DNA of 64,000 bases from Lentzea nigeriaca (GTDB taxonomy: Bacteria; Actinomycetota; Actinomycetes; Mycobacteriales; Pseudonocardiaceae): the NCBI RefSeq assembly GCF_016907955.1, contig NZ_JAFBCX010000003.1:496001-560000 (forward strand), written 5' to 3'. Below the pieces are notes generated by a model. That model searched no databases. It was not told where the DNA came from and was given only the letters and a program-made list of their open reading frames with translations. Shown piece by piece: positions 1-8,140 of this stretch. Numbering within the stretch: position 1 is the stretch's first letter; each line of letters opens with the position of its first letter. The position numbers and the translations under genes are program-made.

Positions 1-2
1 GC

Positions 3-833
3 GTGACAGTCTCGTACGAACGGCGGGACGCGGTGGCCGTCGTGACCATGAACCGCCCGGAATACCGCAACGCGCAGAACTCGGCGATGACCTACGCGTT
101 GGACGAGGCCTTCACGCGCGCCGTCGACGACGACGAGGTCAAGGTGATCGTGCTGGCCGGTGCCGGCGACCACTTCTCCGCCGGCCACGACATCGGCTCG
201 CCCGGCCGGGACGTCGACGTGTCGTTCGAGCGCAAGGCCGTGCTGTGGTGGGACCACGTCGGCCGGGCCGGAGGTGATCTCCGCTTCGCCCGGGAGATGG
301 AGGTCTACCTCGGCATGTGCCGGCGGTGGCGGGAGATCCCCAAGCCGACGATCGCGATGGTGCAGGGCGCGTGCGTGGCGGGTGGCCTGATGCTCGCCTG
401 GGTGTGCGACCTGATCGTGGCCGCCGAGGACGCGTTCTTCGCGGATCCCGTGGTGCGCATGGGAATTCCCGGCGTCGAGTACTTCGCCCACCCGTGGGTG
501 CTCGGTCCGCGTGCCGCCAAGGAGGTGCTGTTCACCGGCGACCGCTTCTCGGCCCAGCGCGCCTACGAGTGGGGCATGGTCTCGCGCGTCGTGCCACGCT
601 CCTCGTTGGAGTCGTCCGTTTTCGAGCTGGCCTCGCGGATCTCGGCGATGCCGCAGTTCGGGCTCGCGCTGGCCAAGAAGGCGGTCAACCAGGCCGAGGA
701 CCTCATGGGTATGCGGGCCGGCATGGACTCGGTGTTCGGACTGCACCACTTCGCGCACGCCCACAACGCCGAGGTGAGCCCCGACGCGTTGGCGGGCATG
801 GACGCCCGTTCGATGAAGAAGGCCTCCAGCTGA
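3..833 (+). CDS. enoyl-CoA hydratase/isomerase (crotonase family)
   Basis: This 276-residue crotonase-fold protein should hydrate or isomerise an acyl-CoA thioester during beta-oxidation. The two oxyanion-hole segments of the family are visible, AGAGDHFSAGHDI around residues 52-64 and VQGACVAGGLML around 120-131, and the usual MNRPEYRNA opening strand motif lies at 16-24. It starts at a GTG at the window edge, so its upstream context is unknown. Its stop overlaps the next start (TGATG), so it is translationally coupled to three acyl-CoA dehydrogenases. Its substrate is inferred from them to be a steroid C/D-ring CoA ester. It is not close to the EchA19 or EchA20 sequences I remember, so I give no symbol. 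Confidence 0.88.
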   Translation: MTVSYERRDAVAVVTMNRPEYRNAQNSAMTYALDEAFTRAVDDDEVKVIVLAGAGDHFSAGHDIGSPGRDVDVSFERKAVLWWDHVGRAGGDLRFAREMEVYLGMCRRWREIPKPTIAMVQGACVAGGLMLAWVCDLIVAAEDAFFADPVVRMGIPGVEYFAHPWVLGPRAAKEVLFTGDRFSAQRAYEWGMVSRVVPRSSLESSVFELASRISAMPQFGLALAKKAVNQAEDLMGMRAGMDSVFGLHHFAHAHNAEVSPDALAGMDARSMKKASS

Positions 834-1924
834 TGGATCTCGATCTGGACGCCGCGACGCTGGAGTTCCAGGCCGAGGTGCGGTCGTGGCTGGCCGCGCA
901 CGTTCGCCCACTGTCCTCAATGGACACCGCAGAGGGCTTCGAGGAGCACCGCTCGTGGGAACGGCTGCTCGCCTCGGAACGGCTGTCGGTGGTCTCGTGG
1001 CCTGCTTCGTTCGGCGGCCGCGATGCCTCGTTGCTGCAGTGGCTGATCTTCGAGGAGGAGTACCACGCGTCGGGCGCGCCAGGCCGGGTCTCGCAGAACG
1101 GCATCTTCCTGCTGGCACCGACCCTGTTCGCGCACGGCACGGACGAGCAGCGTGCGCGGATCCTGCCACCGATGGCACGCGGTGACGAGGTGTGGGCGCA
1201 GGCGTGGTCGGAGCCGGAGGCCGGCTCCGACCTGGCGTCGTTGCGCAGCACCGCCGTTCGTGGCGAAGGCGGCTGGTTGTTGCGCGGGCAGAAGACCTGG
1301 AGCTCGCGGGCGGCGTTCGCGGACCGGGCGTTCGGCCTTTTCCGCACGTCCGCGGAAGGGCGTCATCGCGGCCTGACCTATCTGATGTTCGACCTGCGCG
1401 CCGACGGGGTGACCGTGCGTCCGATCAACCAGCTCGACGGCGAACCGGGCTTCGCGGAGATCTTCCTGGACGACGTGTTCGTGCCGGACCGCGACGTGAT
1501 CGGCGCCGTCGGCGACGGCTGGCGCGTGGCGATGAGCACCGCCGGGAACGAGCGCGGGCTGTCGTTGCGCAGTCCTGGCCGGTTCGTCGCCGCGGCCGGT
1601 CGGCTGGTGGAGCTGTACCGCAAGAACCCCGATCCGGCGTTGCGTGATCGGGTCGTGGACGCGTGGATCGGTGCGCAGGCATATCGGCTGCACACGTTCG
1701 GGTCGCTGGCCAACCCTCCTGCCGGGCCGGCCGCGAGCGTGACGAAGGTGTTCTGGTCGGAGTTGGACGTGGCGTTGCACGAGACCGCGCTGGACCTGCT
1801 CGGGGAGGTCGCGCCGGGATGGCGGGACGGGTGGCTGTTCTCGCTCGCGGGGCCGATCTATGCCGGTACCAACGAGATTCAGCGCAACGTGATCGCCGAG
1901 CGGATTCTGGGGTTGCCGCGATGA
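833..1924 (+). CDS. fadE31: acyl-CoA dehydrogenase, FadE31 type
   Basis: A 363-residue flavin-dependent acyl-CoA dehydrogenase. It matches mycobacterial FadE31 (Rv3562) throughout, from MDLDLDAATLEFQAEVR at the N-terminus to GGP-like IYAGTNEIQRN near the C-terminus. The substrate/FAD signature AWSEPEAGSDLASL is at about 124-137. In mycobacteria FadE31 belongs to the KstR2 regulon and acts on CoA esters from the last steroid rings. The start is the ATG overlapping the upstream stop (TGATG). The longer open frame upstream lies inside the hydratase gene and is not used. Its end overlaps the next gene by four bases (ATGA). Assignment to late ring catabolism is by family knowledge; I saw no KstR2 box because the operon's 5' end lies outside the window. 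Confidence 0.9.
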   Translation: MDLDLDAATLEFQAEVRSWLAAHVRPLSSMDTAEGFEEHRSWERLLASERLSVVSWPASFGGRDASLLQWLIFEEEYHASGAPGRVSQNGIFLLAPTLFAHGTDEQRARILPPMARGDEVWAQAWSEPEAGSDLASLRSTAVRGEGGWLLRGQKTWSSRAAFADRAFGLFRTSAEGRHRGLTYLMFDLRADGVTVRPINQLDGEPGFAEIFLDDVFVPDRDVIGAVGDGWRVAMSTAGNERGLSLRSPGRFVAAAGRLVELYRKNPDPALRDRVVDAWIGAQAYRLHTFGSLANPPAGPAASVTKVFWSELDVALHETALDLLGEVAPGWRDGWLFSLAGPIYAGTNEIQRNVIAERILGLPR

Positions 1925-2772
1925 TGTTGACTCTGTCGCCGGAGCAGGCGGACTTCGCCGGGGTGCTGCACGGATTTCTCGCGGCCGGGAAGAGGGACCT
2001 GGACGAGGTGGGAATCGCGGAGGTCACCGACCCGGTCGATCTGGTGGTCGTGTTCGAGGAGTTGGGGCATCACGCGTTGGGTGGGCCACTGATCGAGACG
2101 TTGGCCGTGGTGCCGGCGTTGGTGGGTGCTGCCGGGAGCGGACCAGGCGCGTCGATCGGCACGGCGGTGGGAGCCGGGACCTGGTCCGTCGCCTTCCCGC
2201 CCGCCGTCCCCCACGCCGTCGAGGCCGACCACTACCTCCTGGTCGAGGGCGACAGCCTCCGCGAGGCGGTCGCCACCGCCGAACTGTCCTCAGTGGATCC
2301 CGCTCGCCGCCTGGTCGAACTGACCGCCGGTGCCGTCGTCGCAACCGGGATCCCCGCCGCCCAAGCCTTCGACCTCGGCGTCCTGACCTGCTCCGCCCAG
2401 CTCCTGGGCCTCGGCCGCGCGATGCTGGAGATGACCACCGCCCACGCGCTGGCCCGCACCCAGTTCGGCAAGCCGATCAGCTCGTTCCAGGCCGTCAAAC
2501 ACCACCTCGCCGACGTCCTGATCGGACTGGAGCTGGCCCGCCCGCTGGTGTTCGGCGCCGCCATCACGATGACGACCCGCGACGTCTCCGCCGCCAAGGT
2601 CGCCGCCTCGGACGCCGCCTGGGCCGCTGCGAGGACCGCACTGCAGGTGCACGGCGCGATCGGCTACACCGCCGAGCACGAGCTCGGCCGTTTCCTGCTG
2701 CAGACACGCGCCCTGCGCACCGCGTGGGGCAGTCCTTCGATGCACCGGGCGCGCGTACTGGAGGCGTTGTGA
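1921..2772 (+). CDS. fadE32: acyl-CoA dehydrogenase, FadE32-like subunit
   Basis: A short (283-residue) acyl-CoA dehydrogenase family protein. It keeps the C-terminal helical domain, with the RTQFGKPISSFQAVKHHLAD segment (about 179-198) and QVHGAIGYTAEHEL near the end, but its N-terminal and middle domains are reduced. Such short partners in steroid catabolism form alpha2-beta2 enzymes with a neighbouring dehydrogenase. It follows fadE31 with an ATGA overlap and precedes another dehydrogenase with a GTGA overlap, the same order as fadE31-32-33 in Mycobacterium tuberculosis. The symbol rests on that order and on size, not on a residue-by-residue match. Two adjacent ATGs (1921 and 1924) are possible starts. 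Confidence 0.75.
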   Translation: MMLTLSPEQADFAGVLHGFLAAGKRDLDEVGIAEVTDPVDLVVVFEELGHHALGGPLIETLAVVPALVGAAGSGPGASIGTAVGAGTWSVAFPPAVPHAVEADHYLLVEGDSLREAVATAELSSVDPARRLVELTAGAVVATGIPAAQAFDLGVLTCSAQLLGLGRAMLEMTTAHALARTQFGKPISSFQAVKHHLADVLIGLELARPLVFGAAITMTTRDVSAAKVAASDAAWAAARTALQVHGAIGYTAEHELGRFLLQTRALRTAWGSPSMHRARVLEAL

Positions 2773-3770
2773 CACCGGAACAGGAAGCACTCCGCGACGC
2801 CGTCCGCAGCCTGCTCGCCAAGCACTCCGACGTCAGGGCCGCGATCGAGACCCCGGACGGCTACGACAAGGACCTGTGGGCGAGGTTGTGCGACATCGGC
2901 GTGCTGCCGATCCCCGAGCAGTACGGCGGATCCGGCGCCGGGCTCGCGGAAACCCGTGTCGTGCTGGAAGAACTGGGTCGCACCCTCACGCCGTCGCCGC
3001 TGCTGGCCTCGACCATCGCCGCCCGAGCGCTGCTGAGGTTCAACGACACAGGCCGGTTGCTGCGCCGGATCGCCGACGGCGCCGTCGCGACGCTCGCCTG
3101 GGACTCCGTCGAGGTCACGTCGACCGAGGCGTTCGACTACCCGGAGGTCAACGCCGCCAGCCACTACCTCGGCGGCACCGCACGCTACGTCCTCGACGGC
3201 GACCTGGCCGAGGTTCTCCTGGTCAGCGACGGCGCCTGGGTGTACGAGGTGGACCTGTACGGCGTGACCCGCGAGCACACGCCGACGCTGGACCAGACCC
3301 GTCGGCTCGCCACGATCCACCTCACCAACGCTCCCGCGACCCGCCTCGGCCGCTGGTCACCCGAGATCCGCGACATCGCCCTGGCCGCACTGGCCGCGGA
3401 ACAGGTCGGCGCGGCGGCGAGAGCATTGGAACTCACCGTCGAGTACACCAGGACGCGTGTCCAGTTCGGACGGCCGATCGCGTCGTTCCAGGCGTTGAAG
3501 CACCGCATGGCCGACCTCCACGTGCTGGTGGAGACGGCCCGATCCGCCGCGCTGGCCGCAACGGACGAGGTGTCCGCTGCCGTCGCGAAGGTGTACTGCT
3601 CCGAGGCGTTCTACAAGGTCGCGGCCGAGATGATCCAGCTGCACGGCGGCATCGCGATCACCTGGGAGCACGACGCGCACCTGTACTTCAAGCGGGCGCA
3701 CGGCAGCGCGCAGCTGTTCGGCAGTCCTCAAGATCACATCGAGCGGCTCTCCCGTTTCGCCCACCGGTGA
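2769..3770 (+). CDS. fadE33: acyl-CoA dehydrogenase, FadE33-like subunit
   Basis: A 333-residue acyl-CoA dehydrogenase family protein that starts at a GTG overlapping the preceding stop (GTGA). Visible elements are an N-terminal helical domain with GVLPIPEQYGGSGAG (about 44-58) and the C-terminal TRTRVQFGRPIASFQALKHR tract with MIQLHGGIAITWEHDAH, typical of the fold that binds FAD and the CoA moiety. It is the third dehydrogenase of the operon and probably pairs with one of the other two as a heteromeric enzyme. The symbol is inferred from position and length. Nothing obvious follows in the operon, since the next gene starts 27 bases on and belongs to another system. Confidence 0.75.
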   Translation: MTPEQEALRDAVRSLLAKHSDVRAAIETPDGYDKDLWARLCDIGVLPIPEQYGGSGAGLAETRVVLEELGRTLTPSPLLASTIAARALLRFNDTGRLLRRIADGAVATLAWDSVEVTSTEAFDYPEVNAASHYLGGTARYVLDGDLAEVLLVSDGAWVYEVDLYGVTREHTPTLDQTRRLATIHLTNAPATRLGRWSPEIRDIALAALAAEQVGAAARALELTVEYTRTRVQFGRPIASFQALKHRMADLHVLVETARSAALAATDEVSAAVAKVYCSEAFYKVAAEMIQLHGGIAITWEHDAHLYFKRAHGSAQLFGSPQDHIERLSRFAHR

Positions 3771-3797
3771 TCGTTCCGGTACCTATGCTCCCGCCCC

Positions 3798-4244
3798 GTG
3801 GACGAACGAATCCTTGATCCCGACGGCGCGCGGGACCGGCTGGCCGCGTGGAAAGGCCGGATCGACAAGCTGGCCGCCGACACGAAGTCGATGAGTGAGC
3901 AGCTGCGAGGATTGCGGATCGTCGCGAAGGATCCCGCCGGCATGGCCGAGGTCACGATCGACTCGACCGGCGCGATGACGGACCTGAAGCTCACCGACCG
4001 GATGAGCAACGCCCGCCCGGAGACCGTGGCGGCGACGATCATGGCCACGCTCGCGGACGCGCGGAGGCAGCTCGCGGAGCGGTCGAAGGAGATCCTCTCC
4101 GACACCATCGGCACCGAGACGGCGGCGGGGCGCGCCATCGTGGAGAGCGTCGGCCGCCAGCTCGACGACGCGAAACCGGCTGTCAGGCCCGCTGCCCAGG
4201 ACGACGACAACGGCGGCCGGACCTACACCGAGGAGCGGTGGTGA
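3798..4244 (+). CDS. YbaB/EbfC-like protein of a type VII secretion module
   Basis: A 148-residue protein with a coiled N-terminal helix (residues 8-40) followed by the YbaB-type core, in which AEVTIDSTGAMTDLKL (about 51-66) is the typical beta-hairpin. Housekeeping YbaB binds DNA and nucleoids. In actinobacteria longer YbaB-like proteins are common as the first gene of WXG100/EspC secretion loci, where their role is unclear. The chosen start is the GTG at 3798, just after the acyl-CoA dehydrogenase operon. The C-terminal 25 residues are polar and low in complexity (DDDNGGRTYTEERW). It overlaps the next gene by four bases (GTGA), which ties it to the toxin module. Confidence 0.75.
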   Translation: MDERILDPDGARDRLAAWKGRIDKLAADTKSMSEQLRGLRIVAKDPAGMAEVTIDSTGAMTDLKLTDRMSNARPETVAATIMATLADARRQLAERSKEILSDTIGTETAAGRAIVESVGRQLDDAKPAVRPAAQDDDNGGRTYTEERW

Positions 4245-4552
4245 GCGGGTTCAACGTCGAGGCTGAGCAGCTGCGGGCGCACGCGGGCAGCATCGACGCC
4301 ATCAGGCAGCGGTTCGCCAAGGTCAAGGCCGCCAGCGCGCACATCATCGGGGACGACCAGGCGTACGGCGCGCTGTGCGGGTGGATCTCCGGCGTGCTGG
4401 AAGGCAGGCACACCGAGATCGACGACGTGATCGCCACCGTCGAGCACAACCTCGAGCTCGTCGCGAAGGAACTGCGGGCCAGCGCGGACACCTACGTCAC
4501 GGCCGACCAGGACAACGTCGACCGCATCACGTCGGCGGGAGGTGACCGGTGA
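4241..4552 (+). CDS. EspC-like type VII secretion target, small helical protein
   Basis: A 103-residue, mostly helical protein. Its pattern (VEAEQLRAHAGSIDAIRQRF, then GWISGVLEGRHTEI and a long second helix ending RASADTYVTADQ) is that of EspC/ESX-1-associated excreted proteins, which form helical hairpins and are secreted by type VII systems. A second GTG at 4238 is also possible; 4241 is preferred because it gives the GTGA overlap used throughout this operon and sits at a suitable distance from GAGGAG. It is sandwiched between the YbaB-like and WXG100-like genes with four-base overlaps on both sides, so the three are almost certainly co-translated and may assemble together. Confidence 0.75.
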   Translation: MSGFNVEAEQLRAHAGSIDAIRQRFAKVKAASAHIIGDDQAYGALCGWISGVLEGRHTEIDDVIATVEHNLELVAKELRASADTYVTADQDNVDRITSAGGDR

Positions 4553-5250
4553 CGGAGGGTTCACTGGTCGCGCCGGTCCAGTCGTCCCGTGAGGCCTGGA
4601 CCGGGGCCGGCCTCGCGGACGGCATCGAGGGGCTCGTCGAGGCGATCAAGAGCGAGGGCTGGGTCGACGACGTGCTCGCGGGTGCGTCGCTCGGCATCGA
4701 CGTCGCGGCGAGTGTGCTCGACCCGATCAGCGCGCTGCTGTCCAACGGGCTCGGCTGGGCGATCGAGTACTTCGACCCGTTGCGGGAGATGCTCGACGAG
4801 CTCACCGGCCAACCGGACGTCGTCAGAGCGCACGCCGCGACCTGGAACAACATGGCGACCGAGCTCGCCGACATGGCCACCGACCTGCGCGCGGACCTGG
4901 AAAGCGACCTGATCAGCTGGGACGGCGAGGCGTCAGAGGCCTACCAGCGGCTGATGGTCAACAACGTGGACGCCATCGGTGGCCTGTCCGCGATCGCGGC
5001 GGCGATGGCGGCCGCGACCGAGGGCGCGGGCGGGCTGGTCGAGATGACCCGCGAGATCGTCCGCGACCTCATCGCCGACCTCGTGGCCAGGGTGATCGTG
5101 TGGGCGGTGGAGGCGATCTTCGTGGTCACCATCCCGGTGATCGCGGCCCAGATCACCGCGGCCGTGGTCAAGTGGGCGAGCCGCATCCTCACCTACACCA
5201 CCGGCCTGATCTCCAGTCTGACCAACCTCACCAAGCTGCTGAACGGATAG
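4549..5250 (+). CDS. WXG100-superfamily-like secretion protein with C-terminal membrane-like helices
   Basis: A 233-residue protein. Its central helical hairpin (roughly 80-165) carries ATWNNMATELADMATDLRADL and a WXG-like turn, ISWDGEASEAYQ, around residues 122-133. The C-terminal part (about 170-225) is strongly hydrophobic and amphipathic (VARVIVWAVEAIFVVTIPV, ITAAVVKWASRILT). Proteins of this build are the carrier or LXG/WXG-like partner for toxins exported by actinobacterial type VII systems. It begins at the GTG overlapping the previous stop, and the next gene, an EndoU-type nuclease, starts six bases after its end. I infer that it chaperones or delivers that toxin. No toxin domain is fused to it. 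Confidence 0.75.
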   Translation: MTEGSLVAPVQSSREAWTGAGLADGIEGLVEAIKSEGWVDDVLAGASLGIDVAASVLDPISALLSNGLGWAIEYFDPLREMLDELTGQPDVVRAHAATWNNMATELADMATDLRADLESDLISWDGEASEAYQRLMVNNVDAIGGLSAIAAAMAAATEGAGGLVEMTREIVRDLIADLVARVIVWAVEAIFVVTIPVIAAQITAAVVKWASRILTYTTGLISSLTNLTKLLNG

Positions 5251-5256
5251 GGCTCG

Positions 5257-6009
5257 ATGACCCCGAAACCCAAGAAGCCGTCCCAGCAGCACGGCCACAT
5301 CAACGCGGGCGCCGGTCTGTCCAGCGCGACGAAGGCGGCCAAGGCGACCGCGCAGGCGGGCACGCCGGGCGGCGGGAACCAGCCGGGCACCCCGGCCGGC
5401 AAGCCCGGTCAGCAGCAGGGCAGCAACAAGCCCGGCAAGAAGCCGATGCCTCCCAAGCCGACGGCACCGCCCAAGCCGGAGGACATCCACCACAGCGAGA
5501 AGTCCAGAACGCACATCATCGAGGGCGAGGGCGGCAAGCAGGGCGGTCACATCGCGGGCACCGGGCTCTCCACCAAGACGGAGTTCCCGCAGAGCTGGAA
5601 AGAACCCAAGATCATGGACGCGGCCTACCAGGTCACCCAGATGGGACCACCTGTGTCCGGGCCCAAACCCACCAAGGACGCCGACGGTAACCCCGCGTGG
5701 GCGTACAACTACGAGGGCATGGTCGACGGCGTTCTGGTGCGCACGACGGTGCTGTCGACCGGCGAGATCCGCACGTCGTTCCCGCCCGATGCCACCAACC
5801 CCGGTGTGATCCTCAACCCGGCCGCGCCCAACCCGGCACCGCAGGGCGTGCCGCAGAGCACCCCGCCTCGCTACAGTCACCCGGACGTCGGCGGGAACGG
5901 CAGCTGGACCTGGGAGGGACCGAAGGGCAACCGGATGATCAGAGTCGTCCAGGACGCCCAAGGCAACGTCACCACCACCGATCTCGGCCCGTACACGAAG
6001 AAGAAGTGA
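5257..6009 (+). CDS. EndoU-type nuclease toxin, separate polypeptide in a type VII module
   Basis: A 250-residue protein. The first 80 residues are Gly/Pro/Lys/Gln-rich and look disordered. Residues about 84-178 match the bacterial EndoU domain: THIIEGEGGKQGGHIAGTG supplies the two expected catalytic histidines (H86, H98), followed by TEFPQSWKEPKIM and, after DGVLVRTTV, the STGEIRTSFPP strand. Bacterial EndoU domains cut RNA and are widespread as C-terminal tips of polymorphic toxins. Here the domain is not at the C-terminus, since about 70 more residues follow (GGNGSWTWEGPKGNRM and on). The toxin is also encoded on its own, six bases after the WXG-like gene. The next gene is the likely immunity protein. 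Confidence 0.8.
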   Translation: MTPKPKKPSQQHGHINAGAGLSSATKAAKATAQAGTPGGGNQPGTPAGKPGQQQGSNKPGKKPMPPKPTAPPKPEDIHHSEKSRTHIIEGEGGKQGGHIAGTGLSTKTEFPQSWKEPKIMDAAYQVTQMGPPVSGPKPTKDADGNPAWAYNYEGMVDGVLVRTTVLSTGEIRTSFPPDATNPGVILNPAAPNPAPQGVPQSTPPRYSHPDVGGNGSWTWEGPKGNRMIRVVQDAQGNVTTTDLGPYTKKK

Positions 6010-6014
6010 AGCTC

Positions 6015-6620
6015 ATGGATGTGAAGACCTACGCCACGGTCACGGACCTGTGCGCGCGGCTCGCGGGCCGGTTGGAGGACGACACCCTGCGCTCGGTGCG
6101 CGAGGACTACTTCGGTGGCGAAGTCGCGCAGGCCGAGGCGACGCTGTTGATGAGCATGGCGTACGAGAACGTCGGCATCACGGCGGAGGAGCGCGAGCTC
6201 ATCGCGTCCACATTGGATGATCCGGACAACGAGGACCTCGCCGCGGTGCCGGTGATCGACGAGGTGCCGCCAGTGCCTTACCGCTTCAGCGCCACCGCTC
6301 CCGCCGGTGCGCCGGACCCGAGCAAGGCTGACGTCGTGCTGTCCGCCGACGCCGCGCGGCACGGTGGCCGCCGGTTGCGCCGCGCCTGGCGTGAGCCGCT
6401 CGACGGCGCGCCGGACGGGGCGAAGTGGGTGTACGTGCTGCAGACGTCCGACACCGCGAACCTGCTGGGCGCGTTCGCCGGGCTCTCCGGCCGGTTGTGG
6501 GTGGTGCTGAAGGAGAAGTGGCCGCTGGAGGTCGTGGTCGAGGGCAGGCCGCTGCCGCCCTACCAGGCCGCGGCCGTCACCGTGGCACCGCAGATCTGGA
6601 GCGTCCAGCGCAACCGATGA
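6015..6620 (+). CDS. probable immunity protein for the EndoU-type toxin
   Basis: A 201-residue cytoplasmic, acidic protein of no family I recognise. It has no signal peptide or membrane segment. The N-terminal half is helical with many acidic residues (ASTLDDPDNEDLAAVPVIDE). The C-terminal half has beta-type stretches such as GAKWVYVLQTSDTANLLGAF and SGRLWVVLKEKWPLEVVVEG. The ATG at 6015 lies five bases after the toxin stop with AAGTGAAG just ahead, so it is coupled to the toxin. Position directly behind a polymorphic toxin, size and acidity all fit an immunity protein. That role is inference only; no conserved immunity motif was seen. Confidence 0.6.
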   Translation: MDVKTYATVTDLCARLAGRLEDDTLRSVREDYFGGEVAQAEATLLMSMAYENVGITAEERELIASTLDDPDNEDLAAVPVIDEVPPVPYRFSATAPAGAPDPSKADVVLSADAARHGGRRLRRAWREPLDGAPDGAKWVYVLQTSDTANLLGAFAGLSGRLWVVLKEKWPLEVVVEGRPLPPYQAAAVTVAPQIWSVQRNR

Positions 6621-6904
6621 ACGGCGGCTGTCGAGGCTGGTAGAGCGTCGCGGCTTGGTTGTGCTCCGTTGAGTCGGGCAGGGGGCTGGCCGGTCTGGTG
6701 CTCATCACCGAAAGCCCGGATGATCGCGCTCTCATGCACGTCGATGGCGGTAGAGAAATGCCGACGCAAACGTTCGCTGATCAGCCCAGCTACTGCCAAC
6801 TGTGCTGTCGGCAGCCATGAGAGCACGATCTTCATGATCGAAGCGCGGCTGCCTGCCGGCATCACTCTCACTGTCACATCCCAAGAGACAGCTGCGACAC
6901 GCTA
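6621..6904. other. intergenic gap without a supported gene
   Basis: This 284-base stretch separates the toxin module from the convergent merR gene. It has lower GC than its surroundings. It contains open frames on both strands, the longest on the minus strand reading from about 6877 back into the immunity gene, but none has a good ribosome binding site, recognisable domain or the third-position GC bias of neighbouring genes. It may be decayed sequence left by transfer of the toxin module. Confidence 0.4.
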
Positions 6905-7291
6905 CTAGGTCAGGCGTTCCAGCAGTCGCTGGAACCTCGGGCACTCCAGGTGGCTCGGCGCCGGGCAGGCCGCCGCGTGCCGCAGCCCGTCCCGCATCAC
7001 GGTCAGCCTGCGGATCGTCGCGTCCAGCTCGTCGGCTTTCCCGGCGAGCATCGCGCGGTCGAGCTGCGGGCGGCCGTCCGGCGCGAACATCCGCGCGATC
7101 TCGTCGAGGGTGAAGCCCGCGGCGCGGCCGACCGAGATCAGCGCCAGCCGCTGGAAGACGTCGTGGCCGAACACCCGCGTGAGGCCGCGCCGACCGACCG
7201 AGCCGATCAGGCCGCGCTCCTCGTAGTAGCGCAGGGTGGAGGCGGGGACGCCGGAACGCCGGACCACCTCGCCGATGCCGAGTTCGTGCAT
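6905..7291 (-). CDS. MerR-family transcriptional regulator
   Basis: A 128-residue MerR regulator. The N-terminal winged helix reads ELGIGEVVRRSGVPASTLRYYEERGLI (3-29), followed by the second wing with RGLTRVFGHDVFQRLALI and the dimerisation helix ending in HAAACPAPSHLECPRF. The two C-terminal cysteines (C108 and C115 by my count) could be effector ligands. The cluster is not the four-cysteine CxxCxC arrangement of SoxR, so an iron-sulphur sensor is unlikely. It is transcribed away from a methyltransferase gene, and the 42-base gap holds a dyad of MerR type. The likely model is autoregulation plus control of the methyltransferase. Confidence 0.88.
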   Translation of the reverse strand: MHELGIGEVVRRSGVPASTLRYYEERGLIGSVGRRGLTRVFGHDVFQRLALISVGRAAGFTLDEIARMFAPDGRPQLDRAMLAGKADELDATIRRLTVMRDGLRHAAACPAPSHLECPRFQRLLERLT

Positions 7292-7299
7292 GACACTTG

Positions 7300-7319
7300 A
7301 CCTCAAGCCGACTTGAAGT
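7300..7319. promoter_or_regulatory. MerR-type operator dyad between merR and methyltransferase
   Basis: ACCTCAAG-CCGA-CTTGAAGT is an 8-4-8 inverted repeat with one mismatch, set just after a TTGACC (7297-7302) that could serve as the -35 element of the rightward promoter. MerR regulators typically bind between -35 and -10. The position in a 42-base divergent gap supports a shared operator. Confidence 0.6.
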
Positions 7320-7333
7320 AGGACGGTAGGAGC

Positions 7334-8140
7334 ATGACACCAGAGGTCAACAGCGAACAGGCGGCCCTGTGGAACGGCCCCGGCGGGCACGGGTGGGCCG
7401 CCGCACGCGACATGGTCGACGTGGTTCTCCAGCCGTACGAGGACCTGCTCGTCGCGGCGGCGACACAACAACCGCGCACCGGCGTGCTCGACGTCGGGTG
7501 CGGCACCGGGGGCGTGACCAGGGCGATCGCGGCGGCGCTCGGCAACGTGCCGTGCGTCGGCGTCGACATCTCCGGGCCGCAGATCGCCGTGGCGCAGGAG
7601 GGCCCGAACGTGCGGTTCGTGCACGCGGACGCCCAGGTGCACCCGTTCGAGCCCGAGTTCGACCTGATCGTCTCGCGGTTCGGGGTGATGTTCTTCGACG
7701 ACCCGGTGGCGGCGTTCCGCAACCTCGGGAAGGCCGCTATGCCCGGCGGCGAGCTGCGTGTCGTCGTGTGGCGCGACAAGGAGGAGAACCCGTTCATGAC
7801 GGCGGCGGAACGAGCCGTCGCGCCGCTGATGCCGGACCTGCCGACGTTCGAGGCCGACGCGCCGGGGCCGTACGGGCTCGCGGACCCCGACCGGGCGCGG
7901 AAGGTGCTCGACGACAGCGGCTGGACGGCGATCGACCTGCGGAAGGTCGACCTGACCTGCGCCATGCCGGAGCGCGTGTTGCCGACGTACCTCACGATGC
8001 TCGGGCCGGTGGGGCGGGCACTCCAGCCCATGCCGGAAGACGAGCGCAAAGAGGTCCTCGACACCGTTCTGCGCGCGTTCGACGAGTTCGTGCACGACGG
8101 AGAAGTCCGCTTCCCCACCGCGTCGTGGGAGATCAGGGCG

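Noticed and set aside
917..1780. Long antisense frames opposite fadE31 (and similar ones opposite hsa, fadE, kinase and ppx genes)
   Set aside because: High-GC antisense shadows with Arg/His/Gly-rich composition and no domain; the sense genes are certain.
1..4000. KstR2 box for the fadE31-33 operon
   Set aside because: No AGCAAG-like palindrome was found, and the promoter lies left of the window.
6560..6877. Minus-strand open frame of about 105 codons in the gap before merR
   Set aside because: It overlaps the immunity gene, lacks a ribosome binding site and known domain, and its codon bias differs from real genes nearby.
6905..7291. MerR regulator as SoxR
   Set aside because: Only two C-terminal cysteines are seen; the four-cysteine iron-sulphur motif of SoxR is missing.
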